Shown here piece after piece: positions 1-8,804 of a stretch of 64,000 nucleotides of DNA. Source of the DNA: an uncultured Caryophanales bacterium. GTDB lineage: Bacteria > Bacillota_I > Bacilli_A > RF39 > UBA660. A program made the translations under genes and the position numbers. Position 1 is the stretch's first letter. Each line of letters begins with the position of its first letter. A model generated the notes under the pieces. That model searched no databases. It was not told where the DNA came from and was given only the letters and a program-made list of their open reading frames with translations. The stretch covers positions 1-64,000 of the forward strand of contig CANOBK010000002.1 in assembly GCA_947564265.1 (NCBI GenBank), given 5' to 3'.

Positions 1-3000
1 TCATTATTTCCGAGTTGTAATGAGTAATATCCATTTCCTGTTACTTTGGATGAGGCACTATTTGCGATTCCTTCGATAATGATATCTGGTATCTCATACT
101 GAACGTTAATTAAATAATCATAAGGGAGAGAAGGATCTTCTGCCTTCGTTACCTTACTTCCCCTGTTATTTGTCACTTCTTTTAAGGTTAAATCATCATT
201 TTTTAATCGCTCAATTGATAATTGATAGACTCTGTCGTCTCCCGCTTCACTCGTTACTACAATGTCAAACTGATTACTTCCTGTACTTAAAGAATACACT
301 CCATTTCCTGTAACAATTGCCCCACTATATTCTGGACTAGCATTAATTTCTATCTGAGTAACATCATTATTAACTACCACACTATATTTTAAATTTTCTT
401 TATCAAATGTAGGAGTTAAAGAAAGTTCTTGATTTTGGTGTAAAATCTTCAAACTATCCAGGTAATTATTCTCATTTAATTCTTTTGTTACATAAATATG
501 GTATACCCTATATGACTTATCTTCAGCAATACTTGTGATTACTATTTCATTTTTACCTTTTACTATATTTAAGTTACCAGCCATTTTATAAGTAGTAGTG
601 TCTACAAATGTCTCTACATCTACATCTAATTTAGTAACATCTTTTGGTACCGTTAAAAAATACTCTGTCTCATCTTTATCGAATGTTGGACTAAGTTCAT
701 ATCCATCTATATGTATATTTTTCAAATAAGAGTTATCAGATTTTTTTCGAATAATATTTACTGTATAAATATTCGTTGATTTTTTATCACTACTAGTTAC
801 TTCTAATTTAATTTCATTTAAACCAGTATTGAGAGAAACTGTTCCTGGATTGGTTACCGTTGCTTCAGGATTTTCAGGAATAGCCTCAATTGTAACTTCA
901 TCAATCTCATTTTCTACATTAATTGTATAGTCCCCTAGAACTTTATTAAAGACTGGATTTAATTCTAAATTATCTTCTCCATGCCTTACTGTCAAACTTT
1001 CTAAGAAGACATTACTATCATGTGAACGATATACATGTAGCATATAAACTTTGGTACTTCCGTTTTCTGCGGTTACTGTGATAATACAATTATTTAAACC
1101 TATTTTTAGATCCTCATTTCCCGAAATATCAACACTTGCCTTATCGCTTTGTGGAACTGCAATTACATCATATCTCGTATAATTTCCATCAATTGTTAAA
1201 AAATATTCAAAAACATTTGGTTCAAATTCAAACGGAATTTCAGGATTTTCCGTTTTTAAAGTTTCCAAATAATTATTTCCTGTCATATCCCTATTAATTC
1301 TATAAGTATAAGTAATAGAATATTTTTCATCTTCACTCGTTGTCGTTATTTCAAAAGTATTAATTCCACCTACCAGTTCATTCGTTTCCTGTTCTTCACC
1401 ATCTACAATCTTAACTATCTTTAATCCCTGATATTCACTATTTAATTCAACCTCAAAGTCAACATGATCCATTCTAAATGGAACTAATATTTCATATAAA
1501 GCCGTATCTTTATCAAAAGTATAGTGACAATAAGTATCTAGTTCACTACATAAAGAATTGTTAAAGTTTGTAATTCTAATATTATCTGGATAAGGATAAT
1601 CCGATTTTTCTCTTGTTATATTTAAAGTATAAATTCTAGTAGTTCCATCTTCTGCCGTTACAATAATTTCTTGTGTTTGTTCTCCTGGTTTTGTATTATA
1701 AACTCCCGTTCCTACAATTGTTGCTTTTTCATCCTTTGGTGTTGCATCAATTTTTAGCTTAGTGATGTCCTTAGTCAAATAAACATCATATTCCTGTGTA
1801 GATGGTTCAAAGTTAAGTTCTACAGCACCATCGTTTAAAACAATTGTATCCAAATAGTTATTAGCAGAAACTGATGATAAATGGGTAATTCTCACATATC
1901 CGCTACCTTTTTTTGCGTATTCACTGATTGGTTCACTATCTACATTCATTGTACTAATCGTTTTGGCACTTACGATGCTAGAGTCCATACAATCATAACA
2001 GTACATTACTTTATCTTTTAAAAGAGGATTTCCAATATATCCAGACCCTCCAGAACCACCAGCAGCACAATTACCACCGTTTTTGAAGCTAGAACCTCCA
2101 CCTCCGTAGAAGCCAGCGCCTCCACCTCCGGCACCATAGGTTCCACCAGTTTTGCTACCACTTGGCGCAGATCCACCATAACCGAATCCACCATTCGTAG
2201 CATCTGAATCTCCTCGTTTTCCACCAGCAGTTTGCGTTCCACCAGTTGAAAGATAGCAACCACCTTTTCCATTATTTCCTTGGATTCCTCCACCGGCTCC
2301 ACCAGCGTAGTTAGATTCACTGGCACCACCACCAGCAGCAGCAACAATTAAAATATCGTCTAAATCTGCAGAAAGCGTGGATAAAAGTCCTGTTTTCTTG
2401 GCAATATGGGTAGCACCTCCACCACCACCAGCGGCATTTTTAGTACCTCCCGCCTGGTTTTGACCATTTCCACCACCATTAAATCCACCTGCACGATAGG
2501 CTCCCTGTCCACCAACGCCAATATAGATTGTAGAATCTCCTGCTAGAATAGTACTACCAGTTGAATAAGCACCATAACCACCAGTATCAGCTTTTTTCTG
2601 TGCGCCTTGAGCTCCCCATGCTTCTAGTTTATAAACTCCTGAATAAGGAACCACAAACTCTTCAATTTTTCCTGTATAACCAGTTTCATAAATATATCCA
2701 GCTGCTACATCTTTTCTAATTAAATGAATCTGATAGATAGTACTCTCGACACCTTCTAAATCTACTTGAATTGTAATTAAATCATCTTCTTCTGCAACAT
2801 ACTTATTTCCAATAACCGTAACAGTTGCTCCCTCATAGCATGGAACTGCTATTAACGGAAAAGTAAAAACATTATAAGTAATTTCTAAGTTATATTCTAA
2901 AATAGATGAACTAAAATCAACAGAATAGATTGGATTATCAAAAGTTATACTTCTTAATTTTGTACTTTTCTCCCTAACAAAAGTTAACTTGTAAGCACTT

Positions 3001-4880
3001 GTTTCTTCTTTATTTTCACTAATTACTAAAATCTCAGCATTAGCAGTATTTCCAGTAAAATCTAGAATTCCATCTCCACTTACAGTTTGATTCTTATGAC
3101 CAAGAATTGGTTCAATATTTATTTTAGTAAAAACAGCTGGAACTACAACTTCATATTCCATTGTCTTTGGATCAAAGTTTGCGATTTCTACACCATCAAT
3201 TTTAATACCCTTTAGATATTTATATCCACTTGCTTCTCTCGTAACATTAATCGCATAAATTCTAAGTTCTTGTGCTTCATTTACATAAGTAATTAAAAAT
3301 CTATTTTGCCCCGTTGCAACATCAAAGGTACCTGTTCCAAAAATAGGAATATCAATATCATTGATAAATGCATCTATTTTTATTTGATCCAAATCGTTTT
3401 CAACTACTAAGTTATATTCATAAGTATCTGGATCAAATGTAAGAGGAATTTCGCCATCATTTAAAGTAATACTTTGAATTTCTTCAATTTTATCAATTAA
3501 GGTAATTCTAGCATATCCATTTCCTGATTTTGGAACACGACTAATGGCAATTTTACTTGACTCTGTGGTACTCACTGTTTTAGTACTTTCTTCTGTTGAT
3601 TCTGTACAGTTGTAACAATACATCGCTTTATGTGTTAGAAGTGGGTTTCCAATATATCCAGATCCTCCGGATCCTCCACCAGCGCAGTTACCACTAGTTT
3701 TGAAGCTAGAGCCTCCACCACCATAGAAGCCTGATCCTCCACCTCCAGCACCATAAGTACCTGTTTTATTACTTCCGTTAGGAGCATTTCCTCCATAACC
3801 AAATCCACCATTCGTAGCATCAGAATCTCCTCTAGAGCCACCTGCTGTTTGAGTTCCAGGAGTTGAGAGATAACATCCTCCACTTCCTTTATTCCCTTGG
3901 ATTCCTCCACCAGCTCCACCAGCATAGTTTCCTTCACTAGAACCACCACCAGCTCCAGCAACAATTAAAATATCATCTATATTTCCTGAAAGGGTCGATA
4001 AAAGACCAGAAACTTTCGCAATATGAGTGGCTCCACCACCACCAGCGGCAGAATTGGTTACAGCACCTGCTTGATTTTGACCGTTTCCACCACCATTATA
4101 TCCTCCAGCACGATAGGCTCCTTGACCACCTACTGTGATATATAAAACTTCATCTTTTTGTAATTCAACAACCCCAGAAGAATAGCCTCCATAGCCACCT
4201 TTTCCTGCTACTTTTTCTCCCCCTTGTGCTCCCCACACCTCAAGTAAATATTTCCCATCTTCAGGAACAACAAAGGTCTGTTCTGTTTTAGTATAATCAA
4301 ACCCACCCTTTTCTCTTTCATCTACACTATTACGATTAATTTTAAATATGTATTTTCCGTCATTTTTACCATTCTCTTTGACAGTAACTATGATTTTATT
4401 TTCTCCTGGAAGTAAATTTTGATTATTAACTTCATAAGTCACTCCAGAATTCAACCCTATGTTCTCAGTAATTCGATTCACACTAAAAGGAACATCTATT
4501 TCATAGTAATAGATATCTGGATTAAACTCAAAATCAATCCCCTCAAATTCTATAGTATTAGCCTTAGCTATATTATAAAGAGGCGTAAAATTGTAAATAG
4601 ATATGTAACCTTCACTATCCATAAGAATCATAGTATGAACTTGATTATGAATTAGTGATACTTTTCCATCTCCACAGGTCATAACCAAATCATCACTCTT
4701 AACAGTTACTAATTTTTCTTGTTCTGCTTCTTCTAATAAAACTAAATATTCATAATGATTTTCTCTAAAATGAGGACTTATTTTTAAACCATCAAAGTTA
4801 ATTTCTAAAGCATTAGCGGATGTTAAATCAACAATTAAAAAAAATAATAACAAAGAAAAATATTTTATTATTCTTTTCAT
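1..4880 (-). CDS. Giant cell-surface protein, cadherin-like repeats plus two ALK/LTK-type glycine-rich domains (3' partial)
   Basis: The frame stays open from ATG at 4880 (SD GGGAAGTG just upstream) to the window edge, giving about 1,626 residues; the C-terminus is missing. Residues 1-24 are a signal peptide ending near SANA. A cadherin-like beta-sandwich region is followed by glycine-rich domain 1 (about 190-470, opening with VPEDGKYLLEVWGAQGG), more cadherin-like sequence, glycine-rich domain 2 (about 725-1005), then about seven cadherin-like beta-sandwich repeats. Each repeat has a YL-x-x-L start, an LxPxFxxxxxxY core and an IxxxRxK end. The glycine-rich modules carry GGGGATHIA, ILIVAGAGGG and GYIGNPLL, the layout of Pfam ALK_LTK_GRD. 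The protein should be exported and cell-surface attached, probably as an adhesin; that role is inferred. No sorting signal can be seen because the end is cut. Confidence 0.85.
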   Translation of the reverse strand, partial: MKRIIKYFSLLLFFLIVDLTSANALEINFDGLKISPHFRENHYEYLVLLEEAEQEKLVTVKSDDLVMTCGDGKVSLIHNQVHTMILMDSEGYISIYNFTPLYNIAKANTIEFEGIDFEFNPDIYYYEIDVPFSVNRITENIGLNSGVTYEVNNQNLLPGENKIIVTVKENGKNDGKYIFKINRNSVDEREKGGFDYTKTEQTFVVPEDGKYLLEVWGAQGGEKVAGKGGYGGYSSGVVELQKDEVLYITVGGQGAYRAGGYNGGGNGQNQAGAVTNSAAGGGGATHIAKVSGLLSTLSGNIDDILIVAGAGGGSSEGNYAGGAGGGIQGNKGSGGCYLSTPGTQTAGGSRGDSDATNGGFGYGGNAPNGSNKTGTYGAGGGGSGFYGGGGSSFKTSGNCAGGGSGGSGYIGNPLLTHKAMYCYNCTESTEESTKTVSTTESSKIAISRVPKSGNGYARITLIDKIEEIQSITLNDGEIPLTFDPDTYEYNLVVENDLDQIKIDAFINDIDIPIFGTGTFDVATGQNRFLITYVNEAQELRIYAINVTREASGYKYLKGIKIDGVEIANFDPKTMEYEVVVPAVFTKINIEPILGHKNQTVSGDGILDFTGNTANAEILVISENKEETSAYKLTFVREKSTKLRSITFDNPIYSVDFSSSILEYNLEITYNVFTFPLIAVPCYEGATVTVIGNKYVAEEDDLITIQVDLEGVESTIYQIHLIRKDVAAGYIYETGYTGKIEEFVVPYSGVYKLEAWGAQGAQKKADTGGYGAYSTGSTILAGDSTIYIGVGGQGAYRAGGFNGGGNGQNQAGGTKNAAGGGGGATHIAKKTGLLSTLSADLDDILIVAAAGGGASESNYAGGAGGGIQGNNGKGGCYLSTGGTQTAGGKRGDSDATNGGFGYGGSAPSGSKTGGTYGAGGGGAGFYGGGGSSFKNGGNCAAGGSGGSGYIGNPLLKDKVMYCYDCMDSSIVSAKTISTMNVDSEPISEYAKKGSGYVRITHLSSVSANNYLDTIVLNDGAVELNFEPSTQEYDVYLTKDITKLKIDATPKDEKATIVGTGVYNTKPGEQTQEIIVTAEDGTTRIYTLNITREKSDYPYPDNIRITNFNNSLCSELDTYCHYTFDKDTALYEILVPFRMDHVDFEVELNSEYQGLKIVKIVDGEEQETNELVGGINTFEITTTSEDEKYSITYTYRINRDMTGNNYLETLKTENPEIPFEFEPNVFEYFLTIDGNYTRYDVIAVPQSDKASVDISGNEDLKIGLNNCIITVTAENGSTKVYMLHVYRSHDSNVFLESLTVRHGEDNLELNPVFNKVLGDYTINVENEIDEVTIEAIPENPEATVTNPGTVSLNTGLNEIKLEVTSSDKKSTNIYTVNIIRKKSDNSYLKNIHIDGYELSPTFDKDETEYFLTVPKDVTKLDVDVETFVDTTTYKMAGNLNIVKGKNEIVITSIAEDKSYRVYHIYVTKELNENNYLDSLKILHQNQELSLTPTFDKENLKYSVVVNNDVTQIEINASPEYSGAIVTGNGVYSLSTGSNQFDIVVTSEAGDDRVYQLSIERLKNDDLTLKEVTNNRGSKVTKAEDPSLPYDYLINVQYEIPDIIIEGIANSASSKVTGNGYYSLQLGNN

Positions 4881-4989
4881 TATTTCACTTCCCAACCTTT
4901 TTTATTTTCATGAAAATCAATTAAAATCAACTGCCGCAATATTTTTATGTTACACTTTTATTTCATACCCTACTCTAATTCTAACTATC

Positions 4990-4995
4990 ATTATA
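4990..4995 (-). promoter_or_regulatory. Probable -10 box of the giant surface protein gene
   Basis: TATAAT on the minus strand about 110 bases upstream of the ATG at 4880, within TTCTTTGATATAATG. The same context precedes the autolysin gene at 14188-14202. No good -35 box is visible. Confidence 0.4.
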
Positions 4996-5052
4996 TCAAA
5001 GAAGTCGACAATTTACTATTATTTTTTCAAATTTTATCACAACTTTTTCATA

Positions 5053-5092
5053 GAAAAAAAGAAAGGATTTTACAAAATCACCTTTCTTTTTT
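5053..5092 (-). terminator. Intrinsic terminator of the membrane polymer gene cluster
   Basis: Minus strand: arms AAAAAAGAAAGG and CCTTTCTTTTTTT around a 14-base loop, directly after the stop of the gene ending at 5106. Confidence 0.7.
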
Positions 5093-5105
5093 ACAGACTG
5101 TTTTT

Positions 5106-6281
5106 TCATAGTTTTTTACCTTCTTTTAAAAAAGTAGAAAAACATCCAAAGTATATGCAAACAGCTGGATAAATGAGTACATGTCCACTTGTGAAAGAAA
5201 TTAGCAGTAATAAAATTGTCGCAAAGATTGCTTCTATTTTCATACATTTCCAAGGCATCCAAACAATAAATACAACTACAAAAAAGAGTAATCCAAAGAC
5301 ACCATATCGAAATAATAGATCAAAGAAATCAATTTCTACCATTTTTACTTCATAATCTGAAATTCCAATCCCAAGAATTTGCTTTACAGGAGATTGTTCC
5401 TTATAGTAATCAAAATTATCTTTTAGAAACGTTAATCGATCATTAAACAGAACACGATTCATAAAGTCATAAGAAACAATATTAGTTACCTGAAAAAAAT
5501 CTTGCTGAATTTTCATATTCTGATAGGTTCTGGTTCTTGTAAATAAGAAACCTCCTCCTAAAAGAAATACAACAGCCAATAAAACAATCGCACTTTTTAC
5601 TTGGAGACTTCGATCAAGAAAAAGAAATTTTCTTTCTAGATACAAAAAGTAGCATAAGGTAAGTAAAATCCCACCCAGTAATACTTTAGTACCAATTAAA
5701 AGACTTACCCAAAAACTAAGAATAAAAAGTAGGATTAATGGAAGATATTTCTTTTCCCTTTTTAGATAGGTTCCTACAAAGAATAATAAAGAAACTACAA
5801 TCGCACTGAATTCATTGATAGAAGAAAATAATCCCTTAAATCCACTCTTCCCATCTGTTTCTAAATAGGCATCAGCCCCAAAACCAAATAGATAAGAACA
5901 AAGGAAGATTCCCAAGTAAGTAAATAGAACAATTTCAAGGATACGGTATTTATCTCCTTCCCAAGAATAATTTTTAAAATATAGTAAAAGCATTGGCAAA
6001 TAAAGTAACTTTAAAGTAGCTGACAAACTACTGAACATTCCTTGTTTGAGAAGGAAAACAGAATAGAAAAACAAAATTCCCCCTACTCCAAAAATCAAAG
6101 CAAGTTCTTTAAAACAATTTTTCCTTTTCATTAATTGAATGAAAAGAATACCAAAGAACAATGTTCTAAGAATCACACTGAGAGAAAATGTTCCACCAAT
6201 ATTTAGGAAACTTGCAACATCCAGCCATGGACCTAATAGAAAAAAGATAGAGATAAAATCTAATTTACATTTATTTTTCAT
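5106..6281 (-). CDS. O-antigen ligase/polymerase-like membrane protein
   Basis: 391 residues with about ten hydrophobic segments and a longer outward loop around residues 255-310 (from TRTRTYQNMK to the GIGISDYE region), the layout of Wzy/WaaL O-antigen ligase-type proteins. Such enzymes join undecaprenyl-linked glycan units outside the membrane. In a Gram-positive-like cell the product would be a capsule or secondary wall polymer; that is inferred. The start overlaps the end of the GT-C gene by 11 bases, so the two are translated together. It is the last gene of a three-gene minus-strand operon and is followed by a terminator. The membrane topology supports the family well; the substrate cannot be told. 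Confidence 0.7.
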   Translation of the reverse strand: MKNKCKLDFISIFFLLGPWLDVASFLNIGGTFSLSVILRTLFFGILFIQLMKRKNCFKELALIFGVGGILFFYSVFLLKQGMFSSLSATLKLLYLPMLLLYFKNYSWEGDKYRILEIVLFTYLGIFLCSYLFGFGADAYLETDGKSGFKGLFSSINEFSAIVVSLLFFVGTYLKREKKYLPLILLFILSFWVSLLIGTKVLLGGILLTLCYFLYLERKFLFLDRSLQVKSAIVLLAVVFLLGGGFLFTRTRTYQNMKIQQDFFQVTNIVSYDFMNRVLFNDRLTFLKDNFDYYKEQSPVKQILGIGISDYEVKMVEIDFFDLLFRYGVFGLLFFVVVFIVWMPWKCMKIEAIFATILLLLISFTSGHVLIYPAVCIYFGCFSTFLKEGKKL

Positions 6282-7938
6282 CTGATATCACCTGATAATC
6301 TACCATACCATAATATGCCTTTTCAGAAGTAGTTCCCTCCACAAGTTGATAAGAAACACCATAATCTTTAAAGTTATAGACAATTCCATGGTACCCATGA
6401 ACATCTAAATAAATTTCTTTTTCTTTTAAACTACTTAACTGTTTATGGATCTTCAAACTATTAGAAAGAACGTAATAACTATTTCCTAAGAGTGGTAACA
6501 ATGTATTACCGACAATGAAAAGAATAAAGATGCCATTTAAAAGTTTCTTATTATTTTTCCCATATTCAAATAAAATATAAATACCCACAATAATAAATAG
6601 ATAGAAATGTGGTGTATATCTAGCCCACCAACTCTCATTCATCACAAATAACAAGAAGGTCGTAACTCCCAATGTAAACAAAATTCTAGTATCCTTTTTA
6701 TATTCTTTATAGTAAATAACTAAAATTAAAATACTAATACAAAGAAGTCCACTAAAGAACACACCAAATCCACTAATTCTTAAATCATAAGATGTTGCAG
6801 GAACTAGTTCTGATTTAAAAACGGTAAAAGGTATCTTTAAATCTAAATGATCATTCTCCCTTAAATTATTTGTTTTAGAAAAAGTGGAATAAAATAATTT
6901 TTCAATGGGAGTCATAGATAAAAATTTTTTTGGTTGTTGATAAGTCATAATATCTTGTTTTCCTTCTCCATATAAAGGAAAGAACGGAGTTTTATGATCG
7001 ATTGTATTTTTTACATACGTTGGGTATCCCAATATAATCAAACTTAGAATAAATAAAGGAACAAAGATAAATACGAGTTTTTTAAATACCAGAAAAAGTT
7101 TTTCTTTTTGCCAAGCAAAATATAGTTTTCGACACATAAAGAAGAAACTAAATACCAGTAAGTATCCAAGTCCATTAAATTTTAAATTAGCAAGTAAGAG
7201 AAAGGTAAATCCATAAAAAATCCAATCTTCTACAGATTCTTTTTTATCTAACCGAAGTAACAATAAAATTGCTAGGAATAGATAAATGCAAACTAAGAAG
7301 TCATTATAAAATGTGTAAAGTTGACTAGCGGTAATTGGATTAATAGAAATAATCCCTGCAAAAAGAAGAGATTTCACTATCCCCCATTTTTCATAAAATG
7401 TAAAGAAGATAAATAGGAATAAAACATATAAACTTAAAAAGTTCATCGCTTTTGCGGATTCAATATTTCCAGTAAAACTATAAAGATTAGCAGCAATAAT
7501 CCAATTAGCCTTTGCATAATGATCTGTCCAAATACTATAGGTGGTTAACGACTTACTATCATCTAACCTTCTCTCAATGAAATCTTCACTTGATTCATAA
7601 ATAGGATTGAATCCCTCCTTAAAAACACCAATCGCATCTTTGTGATAGGTATCTCCATCACTTGATCGATCAAATAAAAAGCATGAAATAAGAAGGGAGA
7701 AAAAAATAACACCTATTGATAATACAATGGTCTTGAAAAACTCACGCAAAGGAAGTGTTTGCTTTCTAATATGTGTATGTAAAAAATGATAGAAAAGACA
7801 AGCTCCAAAGAAATATAAGATTACATTCATTCTAAGAATTGGAACTCTCAAAAAAAATAAAATGCTTGGTCCAATAAAAAGAAAAACTAAAAAAATAAAA
7901 ATTAAAATGCCACTATCTTTGATATTCTTTATACTCAT
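6271..7938 (-). CDS. GT-C-type multi-pass membrane glycosyltransferase-like protein
   Basis: 555 residues with about eleven membrane segments. After the second segment there is a long extracytoplasmic loop with an acidic SSDGDTYHKD motif, as in GT-C enzymes that use polyprenyl-phosphate sugars (PMT/ArnT superfamily), where a first-loop Asp is catalytic. A soluble C-terminal tail of about 60 residues follows the last segment. The gene sits between an unknown membrane protein and an O-antigen-ligase-like gene, so it probably glycosylates the same surface polymer. The family is assigned from topology and the loop acid only; donor and acceptor are unknown. Confidence 0.55.
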   Translation of the reverse strand: MSIKNIKDSGILIFIFLVFLFIGPSILFFLRVPILRMNVILYFFGACLFYHFLHTHIRKQTLPLREFFKTIVLSIGVIFFSLLISCFLFDRSSDGDTYHKDAIGVFKEGFNPIYESSEDFIERRLDDSKSLTTYSIWTDHYAKANWIIAANLYSFTGNIESAKAMNFLSLYVLFLFIFFTFYEKWGIVKSLLFAGIISINPITASQLYTFYNDFLVCIYLFLAILLLLRLDKKESVEDWIFYGFTFLLLANLKFNGLGYLLVFSFFFMCRKLYFAWQKEKLFLVFKKLVFIFVPLFILSLIILGYPTYVKNTIDHKTPFFPLYGEGKQDIMTYQQPKKFLSMTPIEKLFYSTFSKTNNLRENDHLDLKIPFTVFKSELVPATSYDLRISGFGVFFSGLLCISILILVIYYKEYKKDTRILFTLGVTTFLLFVMNESWWARYTPHFYLFIIVGIYILFEYGKNNKKLLNGIFILFIVGNTLLPLLGNSYYVLSNSLKIHKQLSSLKEKEIYLDVHGYHGIVYNFKDYGVSYQLVEGTTSEKAYYGMVDYQVISDEK

Positions 7939-7947
7939 AACATCCTC

Positions 7948-8667
7948 CTAATTTCTTAAATATTGGTCTGTTTTTTGAATCTGATTGACAATTCCATGAT
8001 AACATTCTTTAACTGTAAAATCATAAAGTCCCGAAATTTTAAAATCAAAATGTTCTTTTTTATGTTCTAAATAAACTGTTTTTAAATCACTAGATTCCTT
8101 TCCGCTCGTATAAACAACTTGTGGTCCCATAGAATAATAAGCAACACTACGACACAGTCCAAAAAGAAAAACAATCGTTAAAATTGAAAATGATAACTCA
8201 TAAAAGTTTCTTTTTCTAATACTTAATTTTTTTAAAAGATAACATGAAATTATTAAGAATAATAAACTAAGAAAAAAGTATAAAACAAACTCTTCGCTCA
8301 TGGACTCTATAAGACTAGAAAATGAAAATTCAAAATGATTGAGGGATACATACTTTCCACTAACTGTAAAAGAAACCGATTCTAAGCAAGTAATCAAAGA
8401 AAATATTAAGAAGAAGAGAATAGAAACAATTCTTCTAGAAAGACCTTGAAACATGTAAATAACCCCAATTAGAAGAAAAATCCAACTTAGAGAAAAGAAA
8501 CTATTACTAATCCAAAGAGAAAAGTTCTTCGTAAAAGAAATCCCTGCAATTTTCATCAAATAAGAATTTAATAACCAAAAAGAAAGAAAAATACAGATAA
8601 AAGATAAGATTCTTTGTAAACTTTCTTTTGTCAACTGAAAAGACTTCTTTTCTTTGTTTTGTATCAT
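7948..8667 (-). CDS. Membrane protein of unknown function, first gene of surface-polymer operon
   Basis: 239 residues. I do not recognise the family. A basic N-terminus is followed by about five hydrophobic segments (about 20-40, 47-70, 75-97, 120-143, 155-178) and a soluble C-terminal part of about 60 residues (from SMGPQVVYTSGK). It lies nine bases upstream of the GT-C gene and reads the same way, so it is likely part of the same glycan-building unit, perhaps as an accessory subunit. The upstream gap (8668-8804) is shared with the divergent PASTA gene. Confidence 0.6.
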   Translation of the reverse strand: MIQNKEKKSFQLTKESLQRILSFICIFLSFWLLNSYLMKIAGISFTKNFSLWISNSFFSLSWIFLLIGVIYMFQGLSRRIVSILFFLIFSLITCLESVSFTVSGKYVSLNHFEFSFSSLIESMSEEFVLYFFLSLLFLIISCYLLKKLSIRKRNFYELSFSILTIVFLFGLCRSVAYYSMGPQVVYTSGKESSDLKTVYLEHKKEHFDFKISGLYDFTVKECYHGIVNQIQKTDQYLRN

Positions 8668-8779
8668 ATCATCACCCCTGATAATAAAAGTATATCATAC
8701 TACGATTATTTTTTATAGAAATTCGACACTTTTTCATCAGAAATCTTTAGTTTTTTTTCTTTTTCTTATTGTTTTATTA

Positions 8780-8800
8780 TATAATGAGAATAAGAGGTGG
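8780..8800 (+). promoter_or_regulatory. -10 box and Shine-Dalgarno that set the GTG start of the PASTA gene
   Basis: TATAAT lies at 8780-8785 and an SD-like AGAGGTGG at 8793-8800. The ATG at 8784 lies inside the -10 box, so it would be upstream of the transcription start. GTG at 8805, just after the SD, is the better start. Confidence 0.5.
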
Positions 8801-8804
8801 TAAC

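Noticed and set aside
2018..2347. Open frame in the glycine-rich domain (also 3635-3964)
   Set aside because: Both are shifted frames of the GGN-repeat DNA inside the giant surface gene; the twin copies simply reflect the duplicated domain.
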